A stretch of 51,055 bases of DNA from a candidate division SR1 bacterium (GCA_026397515.1 JAPLUU010000022.1:1-51055); one strand, 5' to 3'; counted from the stretch's first letter, positions 22,222 to 32,284 are shown. Program-made: numbers and translations. The notes: generated from the sequence alone by a model not told the origin.

Positions 22222-24372
22222 ATGATACTAAATAGCAAATATAGATATATCTGATTAGATTTTGAAACAACTTGACTCGATATCACAAAAGATGAGCCTA
22301 TTCAGATAGGAATCATAGAATTTGATGCTAGCGGAAGAATTATCGGTGAATATCAATCACTTATCAAACCAGATAAGAAAACAGATGAATTAAAACACAT
22401 AGTTGGATTCATTACAGGACTCTCAATAAGTGAGCTGGAAACGGCCCCTACAAGAGCAACAGTAGAAAAGGAAATACAGAAATTTTTCTGAGAAAATTCA
22501 ATAATCATCTGACATAATATCAACTTTGATCTCGATTTTTTGAAAAAATATTTTCCCACACTCACCTACCACGACAAAATCGATACTATGCCACTCGCTC
22601 AGACTATAGTACATTATGCACCGAGTTATGCATTAGAAGTATTGATAGAAAATCTCAAATCTGAAAAATTATTTACAAATATTTTTAATGATGAAGATCA
22701 TGGCGAAGAAAAAAATCATGACGCATTTTTTGATACCAAAAATAGTAATAAATTATTTCTCTATTTTGTACAATATCTGTATGAATTGATTAATACCTAT
22801 CCCAACCTAGTACATATTATCAAACAGACAGAAGGGATTTGGAAAGAAATGTTGGATTTAAGCGCATATCAAAATGTGCCACAAATTAAAATAAATTTCC
22901 CTCCATTGGAAAAAATCATGCCAAGCAATACCAATATGGTGAAGAAAGCCGAATGAATCGATACGAACGATTTAGAAAATCAGAAAAAATATTATATTGG
23001 AAATATAGCGATCAAAGATCTCCTTACATCTCTGGCGGCGAATAAAAACATTATTTTAACGTTTCAAAACATCCAAAAACTCGATATCGCCAAATCAGTA
23101 CTCAACGATATGGGAGTAAAAAATATCGGATTCACAAGAGAAGAACAGATGATTAATCAAGAAACATTCCAGAAATTTTTGAACAAAGGAATATTTAGTC
23201 AGGAAGAATGTTTTTTTATAATCAAGTATATCTCACATCTCAAGAGAGGTCTCGGAGTATTGCACTTAAATAGTCAAAGCGATTATAAAATTTATTATTA
23301 TATCAAAGATACAAGAAATCAGATAAAATACCCGATTATTCTGACAACACACCACGGATTATTTGCTGCGATGCAGGACAACGAAGAAATATATAAAGAT
23401 TATGACATCTGTTTTTTTGACACAGAACAACGATACAAAACCTACAACTTCTTTCTTTCAAGCCCCTGTGATTTGTATTACACATTGAATATTTTAGAAT
23501 CTTTTCTCTACCAAAAAAACGTAGATAATCAGATCAAATGAATCGCAAGTGAATCGAATGAATTGCAAGAATTCGTAAATACATTCCAAGTATATATAGG
23601 TATCTTGTTTAGTGAAAGTACGAAGCTCTTCATAAAAAAAGAAGTCACTATGGTACAACACGATCCCATCAGAGATCACGGAGATTTTTATCAGAGTAAT
23701 CTCTTGCGAGAACAATTACTTGCAAAAAAAGAGGGACTTAAAAAGATACTCTCAGAAGAAAATTATGCAATATTGGAAAAACACATCGACCACATACAGA
23801 AAGTATTTGATGGGATAGTAAATGTATTCAAAAAAATGTACGGTAATGGAGAATTTTATTTCACCTATGGTGAAGCACAGAAATTCACTGATTGGAAAGA
23901 ATTTACTGATGTGTTTAAAAATAAAGTAGTATTTTTTACCAACACAAATACTCAAGGTATCAAGCTCAGCGATAAGGAAACAATTACTACGCAAAATATC
24001 AAAGTCATTCCCCCATTTGTAGATAAATTAGTAACATATATCATCGATGAAGTCAAAAAATCACCAGAAGATATCTCGTATTTCATCTTTTCACCCAAAA
24101 AAGAAGAATCCAAAAAAATATTTGAAGATTTGTGTAAAAACGGTATAAACAAACAAGCGACATTACTTGTGGAAAATATCACCGGTGGTATAGGAAAGAA
24201 TATATTCAAAGCAAAACAATCCAAAAACAAAATAATAATCTGATGATATAATTTTATTTTATTTCTCTATGCAAACAAAGTTTCACTCAAAGAGATAATT
24301 CTTTTCAACGCAAGATGACCGAGTGAACAGAATATTGTAGATGATATTAAGTGGTATAATATAGTCAAATAA
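22222..24372 (+). CDS. DnaQ-like 3'-5' exonuclease with DinG-like but degenerate C-terminus
   Basis: 716 residues. Residues 1-180 form a DEDDh exonuclease: Exo I GLDFETTGLD, Exo II IIGHNINFDLDFL, Exo III HDAFFDTKNS. About 530 residues follow with no Walker A motif. The arrangement recalls Gram-positive DinG proteins (DnaQ exonuclease plus helicase), but I see none of the helicase motifs, so the C-terminal part is either degenerate or a different domain. Probable role: DNA proofreading or repair nuclease. The gene begins 10 bases after a MITE-like repeat. TGA glycines occur in key positions (GLDFETTGLD, IIGHN), confirming the code. Confidence 0.8.
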
Positions 24373-24444
24373 TCATCATGCTAGAAAAAAAATATGAATA
24401 TAATATACAAGTATCTGAGTAAATATTTATCACATGGAATATAT

Positions 24445-25374
24445 ATGAAGAAAAAAATGATTGCACTCATTAAACTTATAGGTATAGCAGCAGTATTCTA
24501 TCTACTATTAGTATTCAATATTTTTCATTTATGAGAAAAGTTGGCACCAAAGAGTAAAGACTATGTAGAGATAAATGTACCGCAAGACAATAAAGATTTG
24601 GAACAAACATATCTAGACGAAAATGATACTACACAGTCACAAACATGACATTTTGCAGCAAGCAATGGAATAGATTTTGAAAGCTTATGTAATAATATAA
24701 GCATCTGCAATAAAATACAGTTCAATGGAAACTTTATTGATAGTGAAAAATATAGTTACGTCAAAATAATCAATAAAATAATACAATTTATTGATACCAA
24801 TAGCAATCAAGGACAAGAGATAGAAAACGTTATGACAAATATAGAGATCAACAAAGGTAATGGAGAAAGAAGATGATATGCAGATCGAACGAGTATTGTA
24901 TTTAATCTCTGATCTGTACAATCCAAAAAAGAATTTATCGAGCTTTCAACACATGAAATGGGGCATATTACCGACCTCTGATATATCCAATGATCATCAT
25001 CTCAAAAAGACAAAAATTACACAGAATTTAATAAAATAAAATTTGCTATCGATGATATTTCTCTATCATTTTATAAACTCTCACGAGACAAAGAAACGAT
25101 TAGAAAGGCTATAGCAAAACAAAAAGATTTTTGTAGCGGATATGGAATGAGCGATCCATTCGAAGATTTTGCAGAATGTTTCAACCTCTATATCAACCAC
25201 AATAGCTTCTTTAAACAAATAGCCAAAACAAATACGGTAATGAAAAAAAAATACAACTTCATAGCAGGTATATTTGCTGGAATGTACATAAGTTCAAATA
25301 GCCAAGATCTTACCCTAATAAAAAACAATACCGTACGAAGACCACGAGATACTACAAAAATCAGCATAAACTAA
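24445..25374 (+). CDS. Membrane-anchored putative zinc metallopeptidase (HExxH)
   Basis: 309 residues. An N-terminal signal anchor (MKKKMIALIKLIGIAAVFYL) is followed by an extracytoplasmic domain. The zinc motif HEMGH is at residues 170-174 (STHEMGHITDLG). A candidate third ligand Glu244 lies in DPFEDFAECFNLY, a gluzincin-like spacing. This suggests a cell-surface or envelope peptidase of unknown substrate. An in-frame ATG at 24394 would add 17 residues; ATG 24445 was preferred because it gives a standard K-rich signal anchor. It is followed 35 bases later by ftsW. Confidence 0.72.
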
Positions 25375-25408
25375 AAAAAATAATCGTTTTATCGTTTCGT
25401 CGTTTAGT

Positions 25409-26545
25409 ATGCCTATCATCATAGCATGAATTATTTTAACGGTTTTTGGATTGCTTTCCATTTTTAGCGTAAGTATCTACGAATCATTTTCACTAACGGT
25501 AGCGTTGATAGCAAAAGGAGCCAGACAAGGAGATCCTTCAAATTATTTCTATTTTTTAAAGCAATTGACAAACGCAGTAATAGCGCTTGTGGTAGCTTGT
25601 ATCACCTATGCTGTTCCCATAAGATTTTTTCAAAAAAATAAAAATATAACTACCATAGCAGTATTTCTAATGATATTACAACTATTAGTATTTATACCAG
25701 GGGTAGGTATGGTGCTCAATGGTTCTAGAGGATGGATAAATATACCGCTTCTCGGAAGTATGCAACCAGCAGAATTCTTCAAATTAGGATACGTTCTCTT
25801 TCTGTGAGCATGGTTGATAAGAAAACGCGACAAAATAAATACTAAAGAATTCTTCACTTCTTTCATCATACTCAATGCATTATTTTTCTTTATTTTCTTG
25901 TTAATACCAGATCTCTGAACATTGATGATTCTAGCAATAGTAGGTTTGATTATGTGTCGATACGCAGGAGCCAAAATAAAATATGTAGTATGGATATTGT
26001 TCTGATGATTATTGGCATGACTTTTAGCAGGAAGCATAGCAGGTATGGTAAGTGATAAATTTGCTTACATCCAAAAAAGGTTTACCTACTTCATAAGTTC
26101 AAGCGTTGATCCACAAGCAAAACAAATTTGATGGCAAAATCAGCAAGCATTACTAGCAATCGGTGGTGGTTGATTGCTTGGTAAATGATATGGGAAATGA
26201 TTACAAAAATTTTGATTTATTCCAGAAGCACAAAGTGACTTCGTATTCGCAGCATTCTCAGAAGAAATAGGATTTATGGGAGATATGTTTTTATTGGCAC
26301 TCTATCTCTATATCGCATATTATTTTCTTACTCGTGTCCGCCACATAAAGGATGATTATGGTAAGATTATAGGAATAGGAATTCTTTCATTGATTCTCGT
26401 CCAAGCATTCGTAAATATTTGAGTGAATATAAAAATACTTCCCAATACTGGACTTACACTTCCCTTTGTTAGTTATTGATGAACAGCATTGATGGTGAAT
26501 TTTATAGAAATAGTTCTCCTCTACAAAATTTTAAAAAGAAAATAA
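25409..26545 (+). CDS. ftsW: FtsW/RodA/SpoVE family peptidoglycan polymerase
   Basis: 378 residues with about ten membrane segments. Family landmarks: GSRGWINIPLLGSMQPAEFF (conserved loop), IPDLGT, GIGGGGLLGKG-type loop (AIGGGGLLGKGYGKG), FIPEAQSDFVFAAFSEEIGF and the C-terminal GLTLPFVSYGGTALMVNF. SEDS proteins polymerise glycan strands with a class B PBP. FtsW (division) and RodA (elongation) cannot be separated safely; SVSIYESF in the N-terminus favours FtsW. The next gene starts 4 bases after the stop, so the two are probably translationally coupled. The leader carries ATCGTTT repeats. Confidence 0.9.
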
Positions 26546-26549
26546 CCGC

Positions 26550-27404
26550 ATGAACATCCAAAAAGACAACAACAATCTTCTGACCATCTTCAACGAAAAA
26601 ATCCCTCAAACAAAGGAATATACCTACCATGTGAGCGGATATACATTTTCTGATTTTGATAAATGAATCATCGTATTACACAAAAAAGAATGGAAAATTA
26701 TCAGTCTAAAAAATCTTGGAGACAATATGAGTGTAGTCTATATGAAAAACACATCGTCAAAAAAAATAATCCTGGATGAAATAAGCATGAAACAAGCATT
26801 TTGATTGTTTGATTCTTTTGATGAAATATCAGGACAGACATATTTCTTCATTCCGAATATGAGTGAAAAAGAAATGTGAGAAAAAAATCAGATATTAGAA
26901 AAATTACATATAAAGTATAGATTAAAAAAAACAGATAAATGAATAATAACGGACGGTATAGCATTTACAGAGACAGAAAAAAGAATCAGCCTGTTGTTTG
27001 GATTGCTTCTACTCTATGGAAAAATAGACGCTAAAAAAAATGAACTGTCTTCTATAAAGATCCAGATACCTTTGTTTGGACAATATGGAAAACACATAGA
27101 TATTTTGGATAATAGTATGATAAAACTCCAAGAACATGGATTTTTCATGAAAATCAACAAACTACCAAACAAGAACGGAATCGTCTACCAGATAAGTAGT
27201 AATGATTATGAATTACTGGAAATATTTGCTCAATGGTACGAAGCTGTTGAAAAATTTGAGAAAATAACTAAACGTGAGTTCACACAAGAAATGAAAACAA
27301 AATTGATAGAATGTATTGAGACAAATCCAGAAATTCCACAAGATGGAAAAGCTGAAGTTTTGAAGCAATTACAAGAATGAACAATCAAGCTATTAACAAA
27401 ATAG
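26550..27404 (+). CDS. Hypothetical protein downstream of ftsW
   Basis: 284 residues, soluble. The N-terminal half is beta-rich (KGIIVLHKKEWKIISLKN). The C-terminal half contains LLFGLLLLYGKIDAKKNELS, then IKIQIPLFGQYGKHID and a final helical region ending near EVLKQLQEG. The middle weakly resembles a LAGLIDADG-type half domain (hydrophobic helix ending in a polar turn, then a beta sheet), but the acidic catalytic residue is not clear. It starts 4 bases after ftsW. Function unknown. Confidence 0.6.
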
Positions 27405-27411
27405 CTGGAAC

Positions 27412-27474
27412 GGGGCGTTGGTGTAGTGGTTAACATAGCGGTCTCTCGGTCCGCTTTAGCGGACTCCGAACCGT
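27412..27474 (+). pseudogene. Damaged tRNA-Arg copy A with palindrome in the anticodon loop
   Basis: The first 33 bases are identical to the 5' half of intact tRNA-Arg (27871-27942), up to GCGGTCT. Then a 20-base palindromic insert (core GTCCGCTTTAGCGGAC) sits between anticodon-loop positions 33 and 34, followed by TCCGAACCGT, which closes the anticodon stem. If the insert were removed the loop would read UCC rather than UCG. The T arm and 3' acceptor strand are absent; sequence leads into the GIY-YIG gene. Confidence 0.75.
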
Positions 27475-27502
27475 AGCAAAAATTTTATCTTTACAAACAG
27501 AT

Positions 27503-27745
27503 ATGTATTACGTATATATCTTAAAATGAAAAAGATATTATTGTTGATGTACAAATGACATTAAAAGAAGATTACAAGAACACAAAAGAGGAAAGACAAA
27601 AACAACAAAAATATCAAAAACATATGATCTTATTTGATATTATATTCTCGAGACACAAGAAAAAGCTTTAGAACTAGAAAGAAAAATAAAAAATAGTGGA
27701 CATATAGAAAGATGGACGGAGAATAAAGAGTTTATTGTTATATAG
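27503..27745 (+). CDS. Stand-alone GIY-YIG nuclease domain protein
   Basis: 80 residues: MYYVYILKGKRYYCGCTNDI contains the GIY and YIG elements, KRRLQEHKRGK the catalytic Arg and conserved His, and EKALELERKIK the Glu. All but about two glycines in the domain core are TGA. It belongs to the same small class as the gene at 1431-1688 (COG2827-like), but the two are quite different in sequence. The gene is flanked by two damaged 5' copies of tRNA-Arg and followed by the intact tRNA. That context suggests it targets the tRNA gene, which is inference. Confidence 0.83.
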
Positions 27746-27749
27746 TTAT

Positions 27750-27837
27750 GGGGCGTTGGCCCAGCTAAAGCGGGGTAAATGTCGTGATTAACATAGTGGT
27801 ATGAACCCCGCAAGGCGGGGTCGGAACTATTGTCGAG
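27750..27837 (+). pseudogene. Damaged tRNA-Arg copy B with two palindromic inserts
   Basis: Begins GGGGCGTTGG like intact tRNA-Arg. A ~20-base insert containing CAGCTAAAGCGGGG lies in the D arm, then ATTAACATAGTGGT resumes the tRNA. The anticodon loop carries an 18-base insert GAACCCCGCAAGGCGGGG; without it the loop is ATTCGGA, keeping UCG. The anticodon stem changed on both sides (C28-G42 to T28-A42), so pairing was maintained. After TGTC the T arm is lost. Confidence 0.7.
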
Positions 27838-27870
27838 ATTATTTATACAAATTATTAACGCATGAATTAT

Positions 27871-27942
27871 GGGGCGTTGGTGTAGTGGTTAACATAGCGG
27901 TCTTCGGAACCGTTGTCAGGGGTTCGATCCCCTTACGCCCTG
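27871..27942 (+). tRNA. tRNA-Arg (TCG anticodon)
   Basis: Acceptor GGGGCGT pairs with ACGCCCT (outer pair G-T). D arm GTGT/ACAT. Anticodon arm GCGGT/CTTCGGA/ACCGT gives UCG. T arm AGGGG/TTCGATC/CCCTT. CCA is not encoded. It is the only intact copy at this locus and is followed by a terminator. Confidence 0.85.
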
Positions 27943-27950
27943 AACTAAAT

Positions 27951-27977
27951 AAATTAGCGTAATTGCTAATTTTTTTA
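27951..27977 (+). terminator. Terminator after tRNA-Arg
   Basis: AAATTAGC, loop GTAATT, GCTAATTT followed by T-rich sequence. Confidence 0.8.
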
Positions 27978-28068
27978 TATATAAAAAAAACAAGGAAAAT
28001 ATTGCATTAAAGTATCAATTTGCTACTATCTGACTGTTATACTTTTTACTTTATAACAAATTTTCTAA

Positions 28069-28311
28069 ATGAAAGTGCTTAATTGGATTATGTTAATTCT
28101 TTTAGTGGTTGGATGAGTAAATCGAGGGTTATATGCTTGGTTAGATCTTAATCTTGTTGCATTAGTATTTCCTGATGTAGTAACAAAAAGTATGGATGTT
28201 ACAGGAGTAGAAACTACTGTTACAACTATAAGTATGATGGCTAAAATCGTATATTCATTGGTTACTATAGGAGCTCTTCGAACTCTTATCGGAAATTTCA
28301 AAAAAGCATAG
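28069..28311 (+). CDS. DUF378 family small membrane protein
   Basis: 80 residues, two membrane segments. WIMLILLVVGGVNRGLYAWL followed by LNLVALVF matches the DUF378 pattern (INWGLVG..FNLV), and the second helix IVYSLVTIGALRTL completes the family's usual ~70-80 residue length. Function of the family is unknown. It has its own terminator. Confidence 0.78.
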
Positions 28312-28332
28312 TAATTGCTGGTATAAAGTAAG

Positions 28333-28361
28333 AAAAACTCCTATTAATAAAGGAGTTTTTT
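28333..28361 (+). terminator. Rho-independent terminator
   Basis: AAAACTCCT, loop, AGGAGTTTT followed by T, downstream of the DUF378 gene. Confidence 0.85.
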
Positions 28362-28376
28362 CATTATAAGAAAAGG

Positions 28377-28404
28377 TTGACATTTTATAGTAAATATATA
28401 TTAT
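28377..28404 (+). promoter_or_regulatory. Promoter of the 94-aa protein and acpP
   Basis: TTGACA (28377-28382), 16 bases, TATTAT (28399-28404). The first 20 bases, TTGACATTTTATAGTAAATA, match 20872-20891. Confidence 0.7.
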
Positions 28405-28440
28405 ATACAACATATATATTTTAGATAATCATCATACATA

Positions 28441-28725
28441 ATGAATTTATTAATGTTTGAACAAGAAGATTATTTTCATGGATCACAAAAAAGAACACCA
28501 AAATATAAAAATGAAACACCGACATGAACAACAAAGAAATGATATGATGTAGAAGCAATAGCAAAATTTTTTGGTAAAGATGTACTTTGATTACTGGGAC
28601 AAGGACCTATCAAAAAAGATCCAGTCAGAAAGACTAAAGAAACTGTAGAAGAACCACTCTCAGAAGAAGACATTAAAGCGATGAAAGAATTGTGGGGAGA
28701 TGACTACATGTCATTTAAAATGTAG
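28441..28725 (+). CDS. Small hypothetical protein upstream of acpP
   Basis: 94 residues, hydrophilic, no membrane segment. Notable segments: YDVEAIAKFFGKDVLGLLGQ and an acidic C-terminus EEPLSEEDIKAMKELWGDDY. TGA glycines present. It is preceded by a good promoter and followed 101 bases later by acpP. No family recognised. Confidence 0.6.
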
Positions 28726-28826
28726 AATAAGAAGTATTACATTCTAATATGGTAGATTTTAAATGGAATTTTGATTATATTACTATACTATACGAGAATA
28801 AAAACAAACAAAACAAAAAAAACAAC

Positions 28827-29069
28827 ATGGAACAAGACAACATTAAAACAAGAGTACACGCAATCATCATTGGGAAACTCAATGTTGATGAAAAAGAACT
28901 AACACCAGAAGCTAATTTCAGCAATGATTTGGGAGCAGACTCCTTGGATATTGCTGAATTAATTATGGAGTTTGAGAAAGAATTTAACATCGCCATCACA
29001 GATAGCGATGCAGAAAAACTGAACACCGTAGGTGAGGCAATCGATTACATTGAACAGAATGCAAAGTAA
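28827..29069 (+). CDS. acpP: Acyl carrier protein
   Basis: 80 residues, the usual ACP length. The phosphopantetheine site is Ser39 in [19 protein letters not shown], and the C-terminal helix is [18 protein letters not shown] carries acyl chains for fatty-acid or other acyl-transfer reactions. No fatty-acid synthesis genes lie near it; its neighbours are a small unknown protein and tgt. Its role here is therefore unclear. A terminator follows. Confidence 0.93.
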   Translation: MEQDNIKTRVHAIIIGKLNVDEKELTPEANFSNDLGADSLDIAELIMEFEKEFNIAITDSDAEKLNTVGEAIDYIEQNAK

Positions 29070-29090
29070 ACAAATCGTGAATACGATGAT

Positions 29091-29120
29091 AAGGCGTGGT
29101 GTATCAACCACCCTTTTTTT
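29091..29120 (+). terminator. Terminator after acpP
   Basis: AAGGCGTGGT, loop, ACCACCCTT with an extra base, then a T-run. Confidence 0.8.
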
Positions 29121-29135
29121 AATAAACAAAAAAAA

Positions 29136-30281
29136 TTATTTGAGCATAGCTGTTTTCCAATCCTCCACAATCTTGTGGAGATACATGATGTTGTGTAATG
29201 AAAGAAGAATACCTCACAGCATCTCTTTTTCTTTTATAAGATGATGGAGATATGCTTTAGTAAAGTTTTTACAGGTATAACATCCACAATCATTCGTGAG
29301 CGGAGTGAAATCTTTGGTATATTTTGCATTATTGATTTTTACATTTCCACCGGTAGCAAATGCCTGTCCGTGTCTACCCAATCTCGTCGGTAATACACAG
29401 TCGAACATATCGAATCCTTCTTCGATAGCATGGGTAATATCTTCAGGAGTTCAGACTCCCATCAAATATCTTGGTACATTAGTAGGTAATTTTGATGCGG
29501 TATACGAAACTACTTCACGAATAAGTTCTTTAGATTCTCACACACTCACACCACCAACAGCGATACCATCTCGCGCATAGTTGGAAAGAAAATCTACGGA
29601 CTCTTGTCTCAAGTCTAAATATGTTCATCATTGTACGATAGGAAATAATACTCCACGAACATCGTTGTATTTTGGTTTCAAATGATCGAACGCTCTTTTT
29701 GCTCGACGATGAGTCATCTGCATATGTTTTTCTATAATCTTTTTATCTGCACCAGAAGGTGAACACACATCCAAAACCATCATAATATCTGATCAAAGAT
29801 TACATTGGATATCGACAACTCATTCAGGTGTAAACATATGTTTTGATCCATCATAGGGTGAACGAAATGTTACCCCATCTTCCGTAAGCTTCATTTTTAC
29901 ATCATGATTTCCTCCTCCATCTTGAATGATAGATCATTCGACATTTTTTCCCAATCATAAAGAAAATACCTGAAATCCTCCACTATCAGTCAGAATAAGT
30001 TTATCCCAATTTTCAAATGTATGTAACCCTCACGCCTCTTTTATCAGCTCATCACCAGGGCGCAAATACAAATGAAAGGTATTTGCCAAAATAAGTTTAA
30101 TCTCAGGCAAATCTCAGATATATGTAGGATCTTTGAGCATATCCAAAACTATTCACTTGATAGTCGCCTTAGTTCACACAGGCATAAAAACTGGCGTTGT
30201 CAAGGTGATTCCATTGAGTGTTATCTGTCAAACTCTTGCATTTCATTTTTGTTTGAGTATCTTAAAATCAAGTTTAGACAT
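29136..30281 (-). CDS. tgt: Queuine tRNA-ribosyltransferase (tRNA-guanine transglycosylase)
   Basis: 381 residues, normal length for bacterial Tgt, which exchanges guanine 34 for a preQ1-type base in GUN anticodon tRNAs. Landmarks: LILANTFHLYLRPGDE, KLILTDSGGFQVFSLG (catalytic Asp), [69 protein letters not shown] and the zinc site CGCYTCKNFTKAYLHHL. The start ATG 30281 gives MSKLDFKILKQKGNARVGQI. Several conserved glycines are TGA. It is encoded alone on the minus strand, convergent with acpP. Confidence 0.95.
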
Positions 30282-30375
30282 AGAAATATTTGTAATATTT
30301 AAAGTGAAGAACTTATAGGATTATAGTACAAAATTTCAACATCGTTTAGCCATTTAATCATTTCATCATTTACCC

Positions 30376-30822
30376 ATGCTAGAACAAATAAAAACAGAAC
30401 TCGTGAAATATTGTAAACCAGAAGAAAAAAAATGACTTTTTTTCTCACTTTTTGACGTACACGGAAAACTTCTCACATCCAACGGAACTGTTGAAACAGA
30501 TAAAACGACAAACCAACTCACTGATCTTATTTACAACGGATTACTTGCTAAATATGAACATATTACAAAAACTATCGTAATCGATATCATCCAATCATAT
30601 ATCCAAGAGACAGATGTGAATAAATTAATTTCTCTTCCGACAAAAGATTACGGGGTTTTTCTTATAAACAATGAAACCAAAAAATCATGAGCAATTCTTC
30701 CAAACACCAAATGAGTAAATGATATAAAAACCGCACTCGGACTGATAAAACAAAAATACGGTATCAGTGGTAATGTGAGTATGTATAGTTTCAGAACAGA
30801 AAGAATTACGATAGGATTATAA
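30376..30822 (+). CDS. Hypothetical protein, possibly AMMECR1-like
   Basis: 148 residues, soluble. The C-terminal half (YGVFLINNETKKSGAILPNT, then IKTALGLIKQKYGISGNVSM and FRTERITI) resembles AMMECR1-type domains found in some candidate-phylum proteins, but the family hallmark LRGCIG is not evident. The leader has ATCGTTT/ATCATTT-type repeats like those before RNase H and ftsW. Monocistronic with a terminator. Confidence 0.55.
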
Positions 30823-30845
30823 TGCTACAAAAAAAACAGAGACAT

Positions 30846-30873
30846 AAAAAAAGTGATGAATAATCACTTTTTT
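30846..30873 (+). terminator. Rho-independent terminator
   Basis: AAAAAGTGAT, loop GAAT, AATCACTTTTTT, downstream of the 148-aa gene. Confidence 0.8.
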
Positions 30874-30980
30874 GATATATACATTTTTTAAAACATATAC
30901 AATAATAACAAAAGATAAAATTAGACTTGACTTTAATTTACGAATTCGTATTAATGTCAATACACCAAAGTAAATGAAGT

Positions 30981-31229
30981 ATGAATACATTAACGATTAT
31001 GATCGTTATGTGGACATTCTTTATCGCTACGGATCACGTGCAAATGCAAATATCGGAAAAAACAAATTTTGGGTATACTGTCGAGAACAGTGAAGCCATC
31101 TTACAGAATCATGAGGTAATACTTATGAAAGCTGAAGAGAGCAAACCAATCTTTATTCGGCTCATTGAGCCTACACCGATGCGAAACGACCACGACCTGC
31201 TGAAAGATAAAGAACTGCCCGCTACTTAA
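30981..31229 (+). CDS. Small membrane-anchored hypothetical protein, composition atypical
   Basis: 82 residues. The N-terminus TLTIMIVMWTFFIATDH is a weak membrane or signal segment; the rest is hydrophilic and ends in DHDLLKDKELPAT. Codons such as CTG, CGG and CCC are more frequent than in neighbours and no TGA occurs (only one Gly). An upstream TTGACT...ATTAAT promoter near 30928-30950 argues against the in-frame ATG at 30954. A GC-rich hairpin follows. May be a transferred gene; function unknown. Confidence 0.5.
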   Translation: MNTLTIMIVMWTFFIATDHVQMQISEKTNFGYTVENSEAILQNHEVILMKAEESKPIFIRLIEPTPMRNDHDLLKDKELPAT

Positions 31230-31297
31230 ATGGGGGCCACTGATAGAGGTCCCAAAAGCAAATTAATTTGCAATCTATCAAAACCCTGTAAAAAATT

Positions 31298-31321
31298 AGC
31301 CCGGCAAAGATTGCCGGGCTT
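31298..31321. terminator. GC-rich hairpin, terminator-like
   Basis: AGCCCGGCAA, loop, TTGCCGGGCT. The U-run is better on the minus strand (AATTTTTT), but position suggests it ends the 82-aa gene; possibly bidirectional. Confidence 0.6.
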
Positions 31322-31347
31322 AACCTTTATCTGAAAAAATCAATGTG

Positions 31348-31373
31348 TTGACATTTTGGAGTAAATATATACA
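31348..31373 (+). promoter_or_regulatory. Promoter of the 291-aa protein
   Basis: TTGACA at 31348-31353 followed by TTTTGGAGTAAATATATACA, closely matching the promoters at 20872 and 28377. The -10 is less clear here (TATACA 31368-31373, spacer 14). Confidence 0.55.
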
Positions 31374-31408
31374 AAAAAAATATATAATTTAATTATCAAA
31401 TCATTGAT

Positions 31409-32284
31409 ATGAACAACAATATTTCATATGGTCCACATCTTTTTCCTGGTGGTCCCGAATATTACATCAGAAGTAATAAACCGGAAATGCTCATCAAAGA
31501 AACACATGAAAAAATCAGAGATACATTGATTGCATCTTTTAGTAATGACGTACCAGAGTCTCTCATTCATCAGGTATCACAACAATTAGGAATTGATAGC
31601 AATGCCGAGACAAAAATCGCATTTATGAATTACGGAGATACACAATTAGTATATTTAGCTACTATCAACAATAAATATAAATTTGCGACATTAATCAACC
31701 AACCACATACACCACTCGGTAAAGTAAAAGAAGAATTTGAAAATTTAAAAAGGATGACGGAAATAGATCCTCGTTTTGTGGTAAAACCATTCGCATATTT
31801 TATCAGAGAAGAAAAATGACATGAACTGTATATGTCTGAATATATAAACAACGCCTTATGTATAGCACATAATGAAGAACATGGTATCTATGATCCACTA
31901 CCATATTATCATTTTGAAACATTTTCACCCAAAACAAGTAGTATAATCCACAAAAACATGATAGCTTTATTGGTACATTACTATGATAAAGAAAGAGGAA
32001 AATGATTGGCAGAAACACAGGTTTCCGGCAACGATTTTTTATTAACCAGAGAAGCAGAGATGAAAATAATCTGAGCAAGAAAATACATGGATATTTCATT
32101 TAACGAATATCTAGATCTTTTGAGAAAAGAATTTGTTATCGGAACAAATCGTACAGAAAGCACAATTTGAAAAGACATACTCATCAACCACAGATCCAAA
32201 AAATCTATGACACCGACAGAGATAGAAGAAGGAATACAAATAGGAATACAATTAAGTGAACAACATCAAGAAAAAAAATTATAA
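31409..32284 (+). CDS. Hypothetical protein, possibly kinase-like fold
   Basis: 291 residues, soluble. Segments recall the N-lobe of aminoglycoside-phosphotransferase-type kinases: QLVYLATINNKYKFATLINQ, then FENLKRMTEIDPRFVVKPFA and HELYMSEYI (hinge-like). No clear HxD or DFG motif is seen, so the assignment is tentative. TGA glycines occur in the second half. The gene converges with the ASCH gene; their last codons overlap (32279-32284). Confidence 0.5.

Noticed and set aside
24394-24444. Earlier start for the HExxH protein
   Set aside because: It would put 17 extra residues before a standard K-rich signal anchor; kept as an alternative.
26550-27404. LAGLIDADG homing endonuclease
   Set aside because: Only weak pattern resemblance; no clear acidic catalytic residue and no intron or intein nearby.
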